Source: Lachnospiraceae bacterium UBA7188
GTDB lineage: Bacteria; Bacillota; Clostridia; Lachnospirales; Lachnospiraceae
DNA: 25,737 nucleotides
Direction of reading: 5' to 3'
Assembly (NCBI GenBank): GCA_002490995.1
Contig: DKVC01000190.1
Location: 1 to 25,737, forward strand
Part shown: positions 1 to 8,125 of the stretch, one piece after another
How the letters are laid out: each line of letters opens with the position of its first letter
Numbering within the stretch: the first letter of the stretch is position 1
Program-made: the position numbers and the translations under genes
The notes under the pieces: model-generated
What the model was told of the DNA's origin: nothing
The model's input: the letters and a program-made list of their open reading frames with translations, nothing else
Databases searched by the model: none

Positions 1-1
1 C

Positions 2-619
2 AGCCATAAGCAGGAAGGGAGAGCTGCCTTTCCCGGATGGCAAGGGCTCTTCCAACATTTAAAAGAGAAAGTGGGACAGAACAAGCCGCTGGACGATGAG
101 GAACTGATGGAACTCATCGTACTGCCACTTTCCTTTCCTCAGAAGGAGGAGCAGAAAGAAAAAATCCGTGAAACCGTTAACCTGGCGGCAAAAATCCAGG
201 ACAGGTGCCAGCAGCTCTTCGCGCTGGCCGGGATACTGACTTTCACAGACAAACTGATTGATATGGAAACAGCGAATCAAATAAGGAGGATGATCGGGAT
301 GACCAAGGTTGGGTGGATAATTGAACAGGAAAAGCAGCAGATACTTGCAGAGGCAAAGCAGATGCTCGCAGAGGCTGAGGAAGAAAAGCAGCAGGCAATT
401 GCAAAAGCAGAAGAAAAACAGCAGATGCTTGCAAAGGCCGAAGAAGAAAAACAACAGGAGCTTGCAAAGGCAGAAGCAGAAAAACGTCAGGCAGCGAGAG
501 AATCCGTGATTAAGATGATCAGAAAAAATTATCCTACAGAAGAAATTGCATTTATAGTATCAAGTTATTCATGGGATGACATAGAGGCAGTGCGGAGGGA
601 AATTGCAGGGACGGAATAA
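2..619 (+). CDS. Rpn-family recombination-promoting nuclease/putative transposase, C-terminal part (5' end outside window)
   Basis: The reading frame is open from base 2 through the left edge to TAA at 617-619, so the N-terminal nuclease part is missing. The GTG at 71 is internal and not a convincing start. The visible part has a helical section with the wording LTFTDKLID and MIGMTKVGWI, which I associate with the C-terminal half of Rpn/PD-(D/E)XK family putative transposases common in Lachnospiraceae. A Lys/Glu/Ala/Gln-rich coiled coil follows at about 320-500, made of 10-11-residue repeats (LAKAEEEKQQE type). The tail ends in a short PTEEIAFIVSSYSWDD segment also typical of the family. Family members are thought to cut DNA and promote RecA-independent recombination; that role is inferred here. 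The catalytic residues are upstream of the window and cannot be checked. Confidence 0.72.
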   Translation, partial: SHKQEGRAAFPGWQGLFQHLKEKVGQNKPLDDEELMELIVLPLSFPQKEEQKEKIRETVNLAAKIQDRCQQLFALAGILTFTDKLIDMETANQIRRMIGMTKVGWIIEQEKQQILAEAKQMLAEAEEEKQQAIAKAEEKQQMLAKAEEEKQQELAKAEAEKRQAARESVIKMIRKNYPTEEIAFIVSSYSWDDIEAVRREIAGTE

Positions 620-708
620 TGTTATAGAGCGGGACAAAAACGACAAACGAATGCATTTATAAATAAAATGCTTCACAGAATTTTCACAAAAGTATTATTT
701 CAAAGTAA

Positions 709-737
709 TTGACAAATCCTGTAAAATGCGATAATGT
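709..737 (+). promoter_or_regulatory. Promoter of the marR-ABC exporter unit
   Basis: A consensus -35 TTGACA lies at 709-714. The -10 is either TAATGT at 732-737 (17-bp spacer) or GATAAT at 730-735 (15-bp spacer). The -10 runs into the first MarR-type palindrome, as expected for an autorepressed marR promoter. Confidence 0.65.
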
Positions 738-771
738 TAGTACACTAACAATAATGGTTAGCGTACTAACA
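735..771. promoter_or_regulatory. Two tandem MarR-type operators
   Basis: Two related palindromes sit side by side. Site 1 is TGTTAGTACACTAACA (735-750), with perfect 7-bp arms around AC. Site 2 is GTTAGCGTACTAAC (757-770), with 5-bp perfect arms. Their starts are 21 bp apart, about two helical turns, so bound dimers would lie on the same DNA face. Position over and just downstream of the -10 fits repression by the MarR protein encoded next. Binding is inferred. Confidence 0.65.
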
Positions 772-875
772 TTTTTTGTGAGAAAATGTATGCAAAATAT
801 CTTTCAGAAAAGTTTTGCCCCGATGTGCCGCAGATGTGAGGTCTTATGCGGGAAATGGAAAGCAGGAAGAAGAAA

Positions 876-942
876 GCAGATGGAAGTAAACAGATAGAAG
901 ACAGATGGAAGAAAACAGTTAGAAGAAAGCAGTTAGAAGAAA
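876..942 (+). repeat. 14-bp purine-rich tandem repeats in the marR leader
   Basis: About five imperfect units of the form (A/G)CAG(A/T)(T)(A/G)GAAGAAA, starting at 876, 890, 901, 915 and 929. The last three units are exactly 14 bp long. The period is not a multiple of three, which argues against this stretch being protein-coding even though the frame is open from ATG 846. Confidence 0.6.
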
Positions 943-956
943 GGTGGAGGAAGCCT

Positions 957-1469
957 GTGGAAGAGAATAAAAGAATTACATTTGTACTCCGTGCCATCCA
1001 AAATCAAATCAAGATGATTATCCACAACACGCTTCCCAAATGTGAGAAAGGCCCCAAAAGCCAGCTTCAGGGCGGAATTCTGGGCTATCTATATCATCAC
1101 CGGGATCAGCCGGTGTATCAGAAGGATCTGGAGAAGGCGTTCCGCATTTCGGGAGCCACAGCAACCAATACGCTGCAGGTGATGGAACGTGAAGGCCTGA
1201 TTGTGCGCAAAGCGCAGGACAGGGATGCCAGGCTGAAGCGGATTCAGATGACGGAAGAGGCTCTCCAGGGACATGCGCGGATGGAAGCCCACATGGAAAT
1301 GATGGATAACTGTATTACCGGAGGGATGACAGAGGAAGAAGTCCTGCAGCTGTCCAGGCTTCTGGGGATGGTGATGAAGAACCTGGAGAGGCTTGCAGAG
1401 AAATATGATGCTTTGCCACAGGAGAATGAGCCGGAGGAAAACAGATCTTCCCGGGACGGACCCAGCTGA
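957..1469 (+). CDS. MarR family transcriptional regulator
   Basis: A winged-helix repressor of 170 residues, read from GTG 957. The first helix (ITFVLRAIQNQIKMIIHN) is followed by the wHTH core with QGGILGYLYHH, QKDLEKAFRISGATATNTLQ and the wing segment LIVRKAQDRDARLKRIQMT, then a C-terminal dimerisation helix. This order is standard for MarR proteins. I choose GTG 957 because AGGTGGAGG lies at 942-950, six bases upstream, and because the upstream in-frame segment from ATG 846 is a 14-bp repeat block encoding a Lys/Arg-rich stretch unlike the family. ATG 846 (207 residues) remains possible. The gene is followed 53 bp later by two ABC half-transporters, and its promoter carries two palindromic operators. 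It most likely represses itself and the exporter until a toxic ligand binds. Ligand unknown. Confidence 0.88.
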   Translation: MEENKRITFVLRAIQNQIKMIIHNTLPKCEKGPKSQLQGGILGYLYHHRDQPVYQKDLEKAFRISGATATNTLQVMEREGLIVRKAQDRDARLKRIQMTEEALQGHARMEAHMEMMDNCITGGMTEEEVLQLSRLLGMVMKNLERLAEKYDALPQENEPEENRSSRDGPS

Positions 1470-1522
1470 GCCGTACAGGTGAGACAGAAATAAGAAAAAT
1501 AAAGAAAGGAAGTGTCAAATTC

Positions 1523-3265
1523 ATGCTGAAAACATTGGGAGCACAGATTAAGGAATTCAAAAAAGACTCCGTTCTGACCCCTGTTTTCATGATTGGGGAG
1601 GTAATCATGGAAACGATTATTCCGCTGTTGATGGCGTCCATCATAGATGACGGTGTGACGGCGGGCAACATGAAGCATATTTATCTGATCGGCATACTGA
1701 TGGTGGGGGCTGCGCTGTTAAGCCTGACCTTCGGCATTATGGGAGGGCAGTTCGGTGCCCGTGCATCCGCCGGTTTTGCCAGGAATCTGAGGAAGGCGAT
1801 GTATGAAAATATTCAGACCTTCAGTTTTTCCAACATCGACAAATTCAGCACTTCGGGATTGGTGACCAGGCTCACCACCGATGTGACAAATATACAGAAT
1901 GCATACCAGATGATCCTGCGTATGTGCATGAGGGCGCCGGCTACGCTGATCTGCGCCATGGTTATGTCCTTTGTCATCAGCCCCCGCCTTGCCAGCGTCT
2001 ATCTGGTGGCGGTGATATTCCTGGCCTGTGTGCTGGGCCTGATTGTGAGCCAGGCAATGAAATATTTTTCCCAGGCGTTTCCGAAATACGATGCACTGAA
2101 TGAAAGCGTGCAGGAAAACGTATCCGCCATCAGGGTGGTCAAGGCTTATGTCCGCGAGGAATATGAGGTGGAGAAGTTCAAGAAGGCCAGCAACAATATC
2201 TATAAAATATTCTGCAAGGCGGAGGGCATCGTTCTCTGGAACAACCCGGTGATGAATTTTACCGTATATACCTGCATCCTGGCAATCAGCTGGATGGGGG
2301 CGCATATGATCATTCAGGATACCCTGACTACAGGGCAGCTGATGAACATGCTGACATATTGTATGAATATCCTGATGAGCCTGATGATGCTGTCCATGAT
2401 TTTCGTCATGGTTACCATGTCCATGGCAAGTGCCAGACGTATCTGCGAAGTGCTGGAGGAAAAAGCGGACCTTGCAAATCCTGAGAAACCCGTGAGCCAG
2501 GTAAAAGACGGCAGCATCAAATTCGATCATGTGTCCTTCAGCTATAAGAAGGATGCTGCTGACCCGGTTCTGAAGGATATTAACCTGGAAATCAAATCAG
2601 GCGAGACCATCGGCATTATCGGCGGTACAGGAAGCGCCAAGTCCAGCCTGGTGAATCTGGTCAGCAGGCTCTACGATGCGACCGGGGGCGAACTCCTGGT
2701 AGGCGGCGTGAATGTGAAGGATTACGATATGGAAGCACTCAGAAACCAGGTGGCAGTGGTTCTTCAGAACAATGTGCTGTTTTCCGGAACCATCCTGGAA
2801 AATCTGCGGTGGGGCGACCAGGACGCCACGGAGGAGGAGTGCAGGCATGCCTGTGAGATGGCCTGTGCAGACGAGTTTATCCAGAAGATGTCCGACGGTT
2901 ATAACACCTACATAGAGCAGGGCGGCACCAATGTATCCGGCGGCCAGAAGCAGAGACTCTGTATTGCCAGAGCACTTCTGAAAAAGCCCAAGGTATTGAT
3001 TCTGGACGATTCCACCAGCGCTGTAGACACAGCTACGGACGCGAAGATCCGAAAAGCCTTCGCGGAAGCCATCCCTGGCACTACAAAGCTGATCATAGCC
3101 CAGAGAATCTCCAGCGTGGAGCATGCCGACAGAATTATCGTCATGAATGACGGCCAGGTGGACGGCTTCGGCACTCATGAGGAGCTGCTGAAAACCAACA
3201 CGATATACCGTGAAGTTTATGACGCTCAGATAAGCGGCAGCGGTGACTTTGACGAGAAGAATTAG
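1523..3265 (+). CDS. ABC exporter half-transporter with degenerate catalytic site (multidrug type)
   Basis: A 580-residue type IV ABC exporter half with an N-terminal six-helix membrane domain (about 1-310) and a C-terminal nucleotide-binding domain. Walker A reads GGTGSAKSS (Lys373), with Ala where a second Gly is usual. The signature is VSGGQ. Walker B ends ILDDS, so the catalytic Glu position (496) is Asp. The partner downstream has the canonical Glu. This asymmetry is typical of heterodimeric drug exporters such as BmrC/BmrD, where one of the two ATP sites hydrolyses poorly. The start is ATG 1523 with GAAAGGAAG upstream. The gene is co-directional with marR and the second half-transporter, so a single MarR-controlled operon is likely. 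Substrate cannot be told from sequence. Confidence 0.9.
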   Translation: MLKTLGAQIKEFKKDSVLTPVFMIGEVIMETIIPLLMASIIDDGVTAGNMKHIYLIGILMVGAALLSLTFGIMGGQFGARASAGFARNLRKAMYENIQTFSFSNIDKFSTSGLVTRLTTDVTNIQNAYQMILRMCMRAPATLICAMVMSFVISPRLASVYLVAVIFLACVLGLIVSQAMKYFSQAFPKYDALNESVQENVSAIRVVKAYVREEYEVEKFKKASNNIYKIFCKAEGIVLWNNPVMNFTVYTCILAISWMGAHMIIQDTLTTGQLMNMLTYCMNILMSLMMLSMIFVMVTMSMASARRICEVLEEKADLANPEKPVSQVKDGSIKFDHVSFSYKKDAADPVLKDINLEIKSGETIGIIGGTGSAKSSLVNLVSRLYDATGGELLVGGVNVKDYDMEALRNQVAVVLQNNVLFSGTILENLRWGDQDATEEECRHACEMACADEFIQKMSDGYNTYIEQGGTNVSGGQKQRLCIARALLKKPKVLILDDSTSAVDTATDAKIRKAFAEAIPGTTKLIIAQRISSVEHADRIIVMNDGQVDGFGTHEELLKTNTIYREVYDAQISGSGDFDEKN

Positions 3266-3326
3266 ACGGGGCTTTTGTACCGGATTCAACTATGGAAAGC
3301 AAATAACAGCAAGCAGGAGGTTTCAT

Positions 3327-5270
3327 ATGTCTGAAGATAAGAACCAAAAAGCAAATAAGGCTCCGGGCGGACATGGACCGGGCGGCCCCAGAGGACCCAG
3401 GCCGAAGATAGAAAACCCGGGCAAACTATTTAAACGTGTCATGAACTATACATTGAAGGATTACGCAGTCGGCTGGGTGGTTGTAGTCATCTGTATCCTT
3501 GCATCCGTATACTGCAGCCTTCAGGGGACCATGTTTATGCGGACACTGATCGACGAGTATATTCTGCCGCTGATCGGAAAGGAGAATCCGCAGTTTGATG
3601 CCCTGGCATCGGCAATCTTCAGAGTGGCGGTATTTTATGCCATCGGCGTAGTGGCATCCTTTACCCAGTCCAGGATACTGATCAATATCGGCCAGGGTAC
3701 GCTCCGCAATATCAGGAACGATTTATTTGAGAAAATGGAAGCACTTCCCATTAAATACTTCGACACCCATGCCCACGGCGATATCATGTCCATCTATACC
3801 AATGATATCGATACCCTGAGGCAGCTGATCAGCCAGAGCATTCCCCAGCTGCTCAACAGTGTCATCACGGTGGTCAGCGTCTTTGTGTGCATGCTGATCC
3901 TGGATATACCTCTGACACTGGTGACACTGTTGATGGTAGGAATCATGCTGGTGGCGACGAAGAAGATCGGATCCCTGAGCAGCAGGTACTTTGTGGCGCA
4001 GCAGAAGGCAATCGGTGCCCTGAATGGCTGTATTGAGGAGACCATGACGGGCCAGAAGGTGGTGAAGGTATTCTGCCATGAGCAGGAGAGCCTGAACCAG
4101 TTCAGCGAATTGAATGAGCAGTTGTATGAAAGCGCTTACCAGGCAAATCGATTTGCCAATATCATGGGGCCGGTAAACGCCCAGCTGGGCAACTTAAGCT
4201 ATGTGGTATGTGCTGTGGTGGGCGGTATCCTGACTATCACAGGGGTGTCCGGTCTGACGCTGGGAGGCCTTGCCAGCTTCCTGAACTTTAATAAATCCTT
4301 TAATATGCCAATCAACCAGGTGAGCCAGCAGTTTAACAGCATCATTATGGCTCTGGCGGGCGCGGACAGAATTTTTAAGCTTATGGACGAGAAGCCGGAG
4401 GTGGACGAAGGCTATGTAGAGCTGGTCAACGCGGTGCGAAAACCGGACGGAGAGCTGACGGAGAGCAAAGAACGCACCGGGCTCTGGGCATGGAAGCACT
4501 ACCACAAGGCTGACAATACCACAACCTATGTGGAGCTGAAGGGAGATGTGGTATTCGACCATGTGGACTTCGGCTACAATGATGACAAGATGATCCTCCA
4601 TGACATCGAGCTGTATGCGAAGCCCGGACAGAAGATTGCTTTCGTGGGCGCTACCGGTGCTGGAAAGACCACCATTACCAACCTGATCAACCGCTTCTAC
4701 GATATTCAGGATGGGAAAATACGGTACGACGCCATCAATGTAAACAAGATTAAAAAGGCGGACCTGAGACGTTCCTTAGGAATCGTGCTCCAGGATACCC
4801 ATCTGTTCACGGGGACCGTCATGGAAAACATCCGCTACGGCAAGATGGACGCAACGGACGCGGAAGTGAAGAGGGCGGCAGTTCTGGCCAATGCCCACAG
4901 CTTCATACGGCGTCTTCCCGACGGCTACGATACCATGCTTCACGGCGACGGGGCCAACCTGAGCCAGGGCCAGAGACAGCTGCTCGCCATTGCCAGGGCG
5001 GCCATCGCGGATCCGCCGGTATTGATTCTGGATGAGGCCACCAGCTCCATCGATACCAGGACGGAGAAGCTGGTGCAGCAGGGAATGGATGCGCTGATGA
5101 AGGGCCGTACCAATTTCGTCATCGCCCACAGGCTTTCCACTGTCAAAAACAGTGACTGCATCATTGTGCTGGAACAGGGCCGTATTATCGAGAAGGGCAC
5201 CCATGAACAGCTGATTGAGCAGAAGGGCAAGTATTATCAGCTCTATACGGGAAATGCCGTCGTAAACTAA
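3327..5270 (+). CDS. ABC exporter half-transporter, catalytically canonical partner
   Basis: A 647-residue ABC exporter half that pairs with the preceding gene. After a Gly/Pro-rich cytoplasmic N-terminus (GGHGPGGPRGPRPK) comes the membrane domain, then the nucleotide-binding domain with Walker A GATGAGKT (Lys447), signature LSQGQ and Walker B LILDEATSS with catalytic Glu570. An insertion of roughly 40 residues containing ESKERTGLWAWKHYHK separates the membrane domain from the ATPase core. I place the start at ATG 3327 because AGGAGG lies six bases upstream (3315-3320). An in-frame extension back to 3243 overlaps the upstream gene and has no such site. A strong terminator follows 10 bases after the stop. 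Probable role: ATP-driven efflux of drugs or other amphipathic compounds across the membrane, as a heterodimer. Confidence 0.92.
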   Translation: MSEDKNQKANKAPGGHGPGGPRGPRPKIENPGKLFKRVMNYTLKDYAVGWVVVVICILASVYCSLQGTMFMRTLIDEYILPLIGKENPQFDALASAIFRVAVFYAIGVVASFTQSRILINIGQGTLRNIRNDLFEKMEALPIKYFDTHAHGDIMSIYTNDIDTLRQLISQSIPQLLNSVITVVSVFVCMLILDIPLTLVTLLMVGIMLVATKKIGSLSSRYFVAQQKAIGALNGCIEETMTGQKVVKVFCHEQESLNQFSELNEQLYESAYQANRFANIMGPVNAQLGNLSYVVCAVVGGILTITGVSGLTLGGLASFLNFNKSFNMPINQVSQQFNSIIMALAGADRIFKLMDEKPEVDEGYVELVNAVRKPDGELTESKERTGLWAWKHYHKADNTTTYVELKGDVVFDHVDFGYNDDKMILHDIELYAKPGQKIAFVGATGAGKTTITNLINRFYDIQDGKIRYDAINVNKIKKADLRRSLGIVLQDTHLFTGTVMENIRYGKMDATDAEVKRAAVLANAHSFIRRLPDGYDTMLHGDGANLSQGQRQLLAIARAAIADPPVLILDEATSSIDTRTEKLVQQGMDALMKGRTNFVIAHRLSTVKNSDCIIVLEQGRIIEKGTHEQLIEQKGKYYQLYTGNAVVN

Positions 5271-5280
5271 AAAAGAACAG

Positions 5281-5332
5281 AAAAACCGCAGCTCCGGAAA
5301 AGAGAATAGAAAAAGCCGGAACTGCGGTTTTT
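5281..5332 (+). terminator. Rho-independent terminator after the ABC exporter unit
   Basis: Arms AAAAACCGCAGCTCCGG (5281-5297) and CCGGAACTGCGGTTTTT (5316-5332) pair over 17 bp with one mismatch and an 18-base loop, ending in a T run. The A run on the left side makes it usable in both directions. Confidence 0.88.
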
Positions 5333-5400
5333 AGTGAGCTAAAACCAACAACAAACAAAGCAAATCCACAAAAAAAGAATAAAAAGAAGTGTAAGATTTA

Positions 5401-5430
5401 TTGACATTGGGGCAGTATAAGCATATACTG
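5401..5430 (+). promoter_or_regulatory. Promoter of the glycyl radical enzyme gene, with an overlapping palindrome
   Basis: TTGACA (5401-5406), a 17-bp spacer and TATACT (5424-5429) make a near-consensus housekeeping promoter. A perfect inverted repeat CAGTATA-AGCA-TATACTG (5413-5430) covers the -10, so a regulator could block it. The leader to the start codon is about 140 bases and contains short inverted repeats (CCGATTC at 5477-5483 and GAATCGG at 5526-5532). I do not recognise a known riboswitch in it. Confidence 0.65.
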
Positions 5431-5575
5431 AAAGGTGAGAAAAGTTTTTGGACATACCGGCACGGGTAACCCGGAGCCGATTCAGGCTTAAAACATATAT
5501 TTTCGGTTTCCGGCAAAAGGAGGCCGAATCGGAAAACAGGATAAAAATGGTAAACCCATACGGAAAGGAGCACCA

Positions 5576-8125
5576 ATGGCAAATTATTTTACCCAGGAAA
5601 TCCCCAAAACAGAGCGAATCCCCAAACTGGTAGCGCATCTCTACGCCAGGATGCCGGAGATCGAGTCCGCCAGGGCAAAGCTGATTACGGAATCTTACAA
5701 AATGACGGAGGACAAGCCCATTGTCATGCGGCGCGCCCTGGCATTTGAACATATTCTGGACAATATTCCCATCATCATCAGAGAAGACGAGCTTGTAGTA
5801 GGAAGCAGCACCATTGCGCCCAGAGGCTGCCAGACCTATCCGGAATTTTCCTATAAATGGCTGGAGGCGGAGTTCGATACCGTAGCCACCAGGAAAGCGG
5901 ATCCTTTCTACATAGCGGAGCAGACGAAAAAGGATCTTCTGGAGGCGGATGCCTACTGGGAGGGGAAGACCACCAGCGAGTTGGCCACAGCCCTTATGAC
6001 AGAGGAGACGAAAAAGGCCATCGAGCACAATATTTTCACCCCGGGCAATTATTTCTATAATGGCGTGGGCCATGTAACCGTCCAGTATGACAAGATTCTG
6101 GCCATAGGCTACAGAGGCTTGATCAATGAAATGCAGGCGGAATTGGACAGCTGCGATATCGGAGACGGGGATTACTGCACCAAGAGCCAGTTCCTGAAGG
6201 CTGCCATTTTAAGCTGCGAGGCCGTGATCCGCTATGCCCGCAGATATGCGCTCCTGGCGGAGAAGGAAGCTGCCTCCTGCGCTGACCCGGACAGAAAGCA
6301 GGAACTGCTGCAGATTGCGGCCAACTGCGCCCATGTGCCGGAGTACGGGGCTTCCACCTTCTATGAGGCCTGCCAGAGCTTCTGGTTCATACAGCAGCTG
6401 ATTCAGCTGGAATCCAGCGGACATTCCATTTCTCCCGGACGTTTTGACCAATATATGTATCCTTATTATAAGAAGGATCTGGAGGCAGGAAAGCTGTCCA
6501 GAGAATTTGCCCAGGAGCTGATCGACTGTATCTGGGTAAAATTAAATGATCTGAACAAATGCCGTGACGCCGCCAGCGCGGAAGGATTTGCGGGCTACAG
6601 CCTGTTCCAGAACCTGATTGTGGGAGGCCAGAACAAGGAGGGGATAGATGTGACTAACGATCTGTCCTTTATGTGTATCACGGCCTCCAGGCATGTGTTC
6701 CTGCCTCAGCCCTCCCTGTCCATCCGTGTTTGGAACAAATCGCCCCATGACCTGCTGATGAAGGCTGCAGACCTGACCCGCACGGGTATCGGGCTTCCGG
6801 CATACTACAATGATGAAGTCATTATTCCCTCCCTCTTAAGCCGGGGGCTGACCCTGGAGGACGCCAGGGAATACAATATCATCGGCTGTGTGGAGCCCCA
6901 GAAGGCCGGCAAGACCGAAGGCTGGCACGATGCGGCTTTCTATAATATGTGCCGTCCGCTGGAACTGGTGTTCTCCAACGGGTGGGACAAGGGAGAGAAG
7001 ATCAGCATAGAGACCGGCGCTGTGGAAAACATGACCAGTTTCGAGGAATTTTACGATGCTTATAAGAAGCAGATGAACTATAATATATCCCTTCTGGTGA
7101 ATGCGGACAATGCCATCGACGTTGCCCATGCCACCAGATGCCCTCTGCCGTTCCTGTCCTGTATGGTGGACGACTGCATCAAACGGGGCAAGACCGTTCA
7201 GGAGGGCGGCGCCGTCTACAATTTCACCGGGCCCCAGGGCTTCGGCATTGCCAACATGGCGGACTCTCTCTATGCCATCAAGAAACTGGTATTTGACGAG
7301 AAAAAGGTGACTCTGGCAGAGTACAAGCGCGCCCTCGCCATGAACTACGGCCAGGGCTTCGACGCAGTCAGCGCAGGGGAGATTGTCACGGAAATCCTTC
7401 GGGAGATTCGCTCTGCGAATCTCCCTGAGATGAAGAAGAACGGCATGAGCGTGGATGAGGAACAGGTTGCGGCCATGATAACTGCCGTGATGAATACGGA
7501 AGTTCCAGAGGAGGAGAAGAAGCGGTACGAAGAGCTCCGGGCCATGATTGACGCCGTGCCCAAGTTCGGAAACGATATCGAGGAAGTGGACATGTTCGCA
7601 AGGGATGTGGCCTATACTTATACCAAGCCTTTGCTGAACTACCGGAATCCCCGCGGCGGCCAGTTCCAGGCGGGGCTGTATCCCGTTTCCGCCAATGTTC
7701 CGCTGGGAGCCCAGACCGGAGCCACCCCTGACGGCAGGCTGGCACATACGCCCGTGGCGGACGGTGTTTCCCCGTCTGCAGGCAAGGACGTGTTCGGCCC
7801 CACCGCGGCGGCAAACTCCGTGTCCAAGCTAGACCACGGAATCGCCTCCAACGGCACCCTGTTCAACCAGAAATTCCATCCCACTGCTTTAAGTGGGGAG
7901 AAGGGACTGGAGAACTTTGTGGCGCTGATCCGTTCCTATTTTGACCAGAAGGGAAGCCATATGCAGTTCAATGTGGTGGACAGGCAGACTCTTCTGGACG
8001 CCCAGGCCCATCCGGAGAAATACGCCCACCTGGTGGTGCGTGTGGCAGGCTACAGCGCGCTGTTTACCACTCTGTCCAAATCTTTGCAGGACGATATCAT
8101 AAGGAGGACGGAGCAGGGATTCTAG
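5576..8125 (+). CDS. B12-independent glycyl radical diol dehydratase (1,2-propanediol dehydratase)
   Basis: An 849-residue glycyl radical enzyme. The thiyl-radical Cys is C438 in IIGCVEPQ with the general base E440, and the radical Gly is G825 in RVAGYSALF near the C-terminus. H166 (GVGHV), H283 (SSGHSISPGRFDQY) and D452 (C+14) line up with the substrate His/Asp residues of B12-independent glycerol and propanediol dehydratases. This full set argues for a diol rather than choline. The expected reaction is 1,2-propanediol to propionaldehyde, feeding the microcompartment operon 12 kb downstream. The start ATG 5576 has GGAAAGGAG just upstream. I see no encapsulation peptide at either end: the protein begins directly with the family core (RIPKLVAHLYARMPEIESAR). 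Its activase is not adjacent but at 12419. The enzyme will be oxygen-sensitive. Glycerol as substrate is the main alternative. Confidence 0.92.
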   Translation: MANYFTQEIPKTERIPKLVAHLYARMPEIESARAKLITESYKMTEDKPIVMRRALAFEHILDNIPIIIREDELVVGSSTIAPRGCQTYPEFSYKWLEAEFDTVATRKADPFYIAEQTKKDLLEADAYWEGKTTSELATALMTEETKKAIEHNIFTPGNYFYNGVGHVTVQYDKILAIGYRGLINEMQAELDSCDIGDGDYCTKSQFLKAAILSCEAVIRYARRYALLAEKEAASCADPDRKQELLQIAANCAHVPEYGASTFYEACQSFWFIQQLIQLESSGHSISPGRFDQYMYPYYKKDLEAGKLSREFAQELIDCIWVKLNDLNKCRDAASAEGFAGYSLFQNLIVGGQNKEGIDVTNDLSFMCITASRHVFLPQPSLSIRVWNKSPHDLLMKAADLTRTGIGLPAYYNDEVIIPSLLSRGLTLEDAREYNIIGCVEPQKAGKTEGWHDAAFYNMCRPLELVFSNGWDKGEKISIETGAVENMTSFEEFYDAYKKQMNYNISLLVNADNAIDVAHATRCPLPFLSCMVDDCIKRGKTVQEGGAVYNFTGPQGFGIANMADSLYAIKKLVFDEKKVTLAEYKRALAMNYGQGFDAVSAGEIVTEILREIRSANLPEMKKNGMSVDEEQVAAMITAVMNTEVPEEEKKRYEELRAMIDAVPKFGNDIEEVDMFARDVAYTYTKPLLNYRNPRGGQFQAGLYPVSANVPLGAQTGATPDGRLAHTPVADGVSPSAGKDVFGPTAAANSVSKLDHGIASNGTLFNQKFHPTALSGEKGLENFVALIRSYFDQKGSHMQFNVVDRQTLLDAQAHPEKYAHLVVRVAGYSALFTTLSKSLQDDIIRRTEQGF

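Noticed and set aside
709..897. 62-codon plus-strand ORF through the marR promoter and leader
   Set aside because: It covers the -35/-10 and both operators and has no family resemblance.
876..942. CRISPR-like array in the marR leader
   Set aside because: Units are 11-14 bp, adjacent and without spacers; this is a simple tandem repeat. No CRISPR array is visible anywhere in the window.
3243..3326. N-terminal extension of the second ABC half-transporter
   Set aside because: It overlaps the end of the first gene and has no ribosome binding site; AGGAGG at 3315-3320 fixes ATG 3327.
5431..5575. Cobalamin or other riboswitch in the dehydratase leader
   Set aside because: Short inverted repeats exist, but the conserved boxes I know for cobalamin, THF, SAM or c-di-GMP riboswitches are not present.
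5576..8125. Dehydratase read as choline TMA-lyase (CutC)
   Set aside because: The His/Asp set (H166, H283, D452) is that of diol dehydratases, the position 13 residues after the Cys is His where I recall Thr in CutC, and the operon context has a sugar-phosphate aldolase and no cut-type genes.
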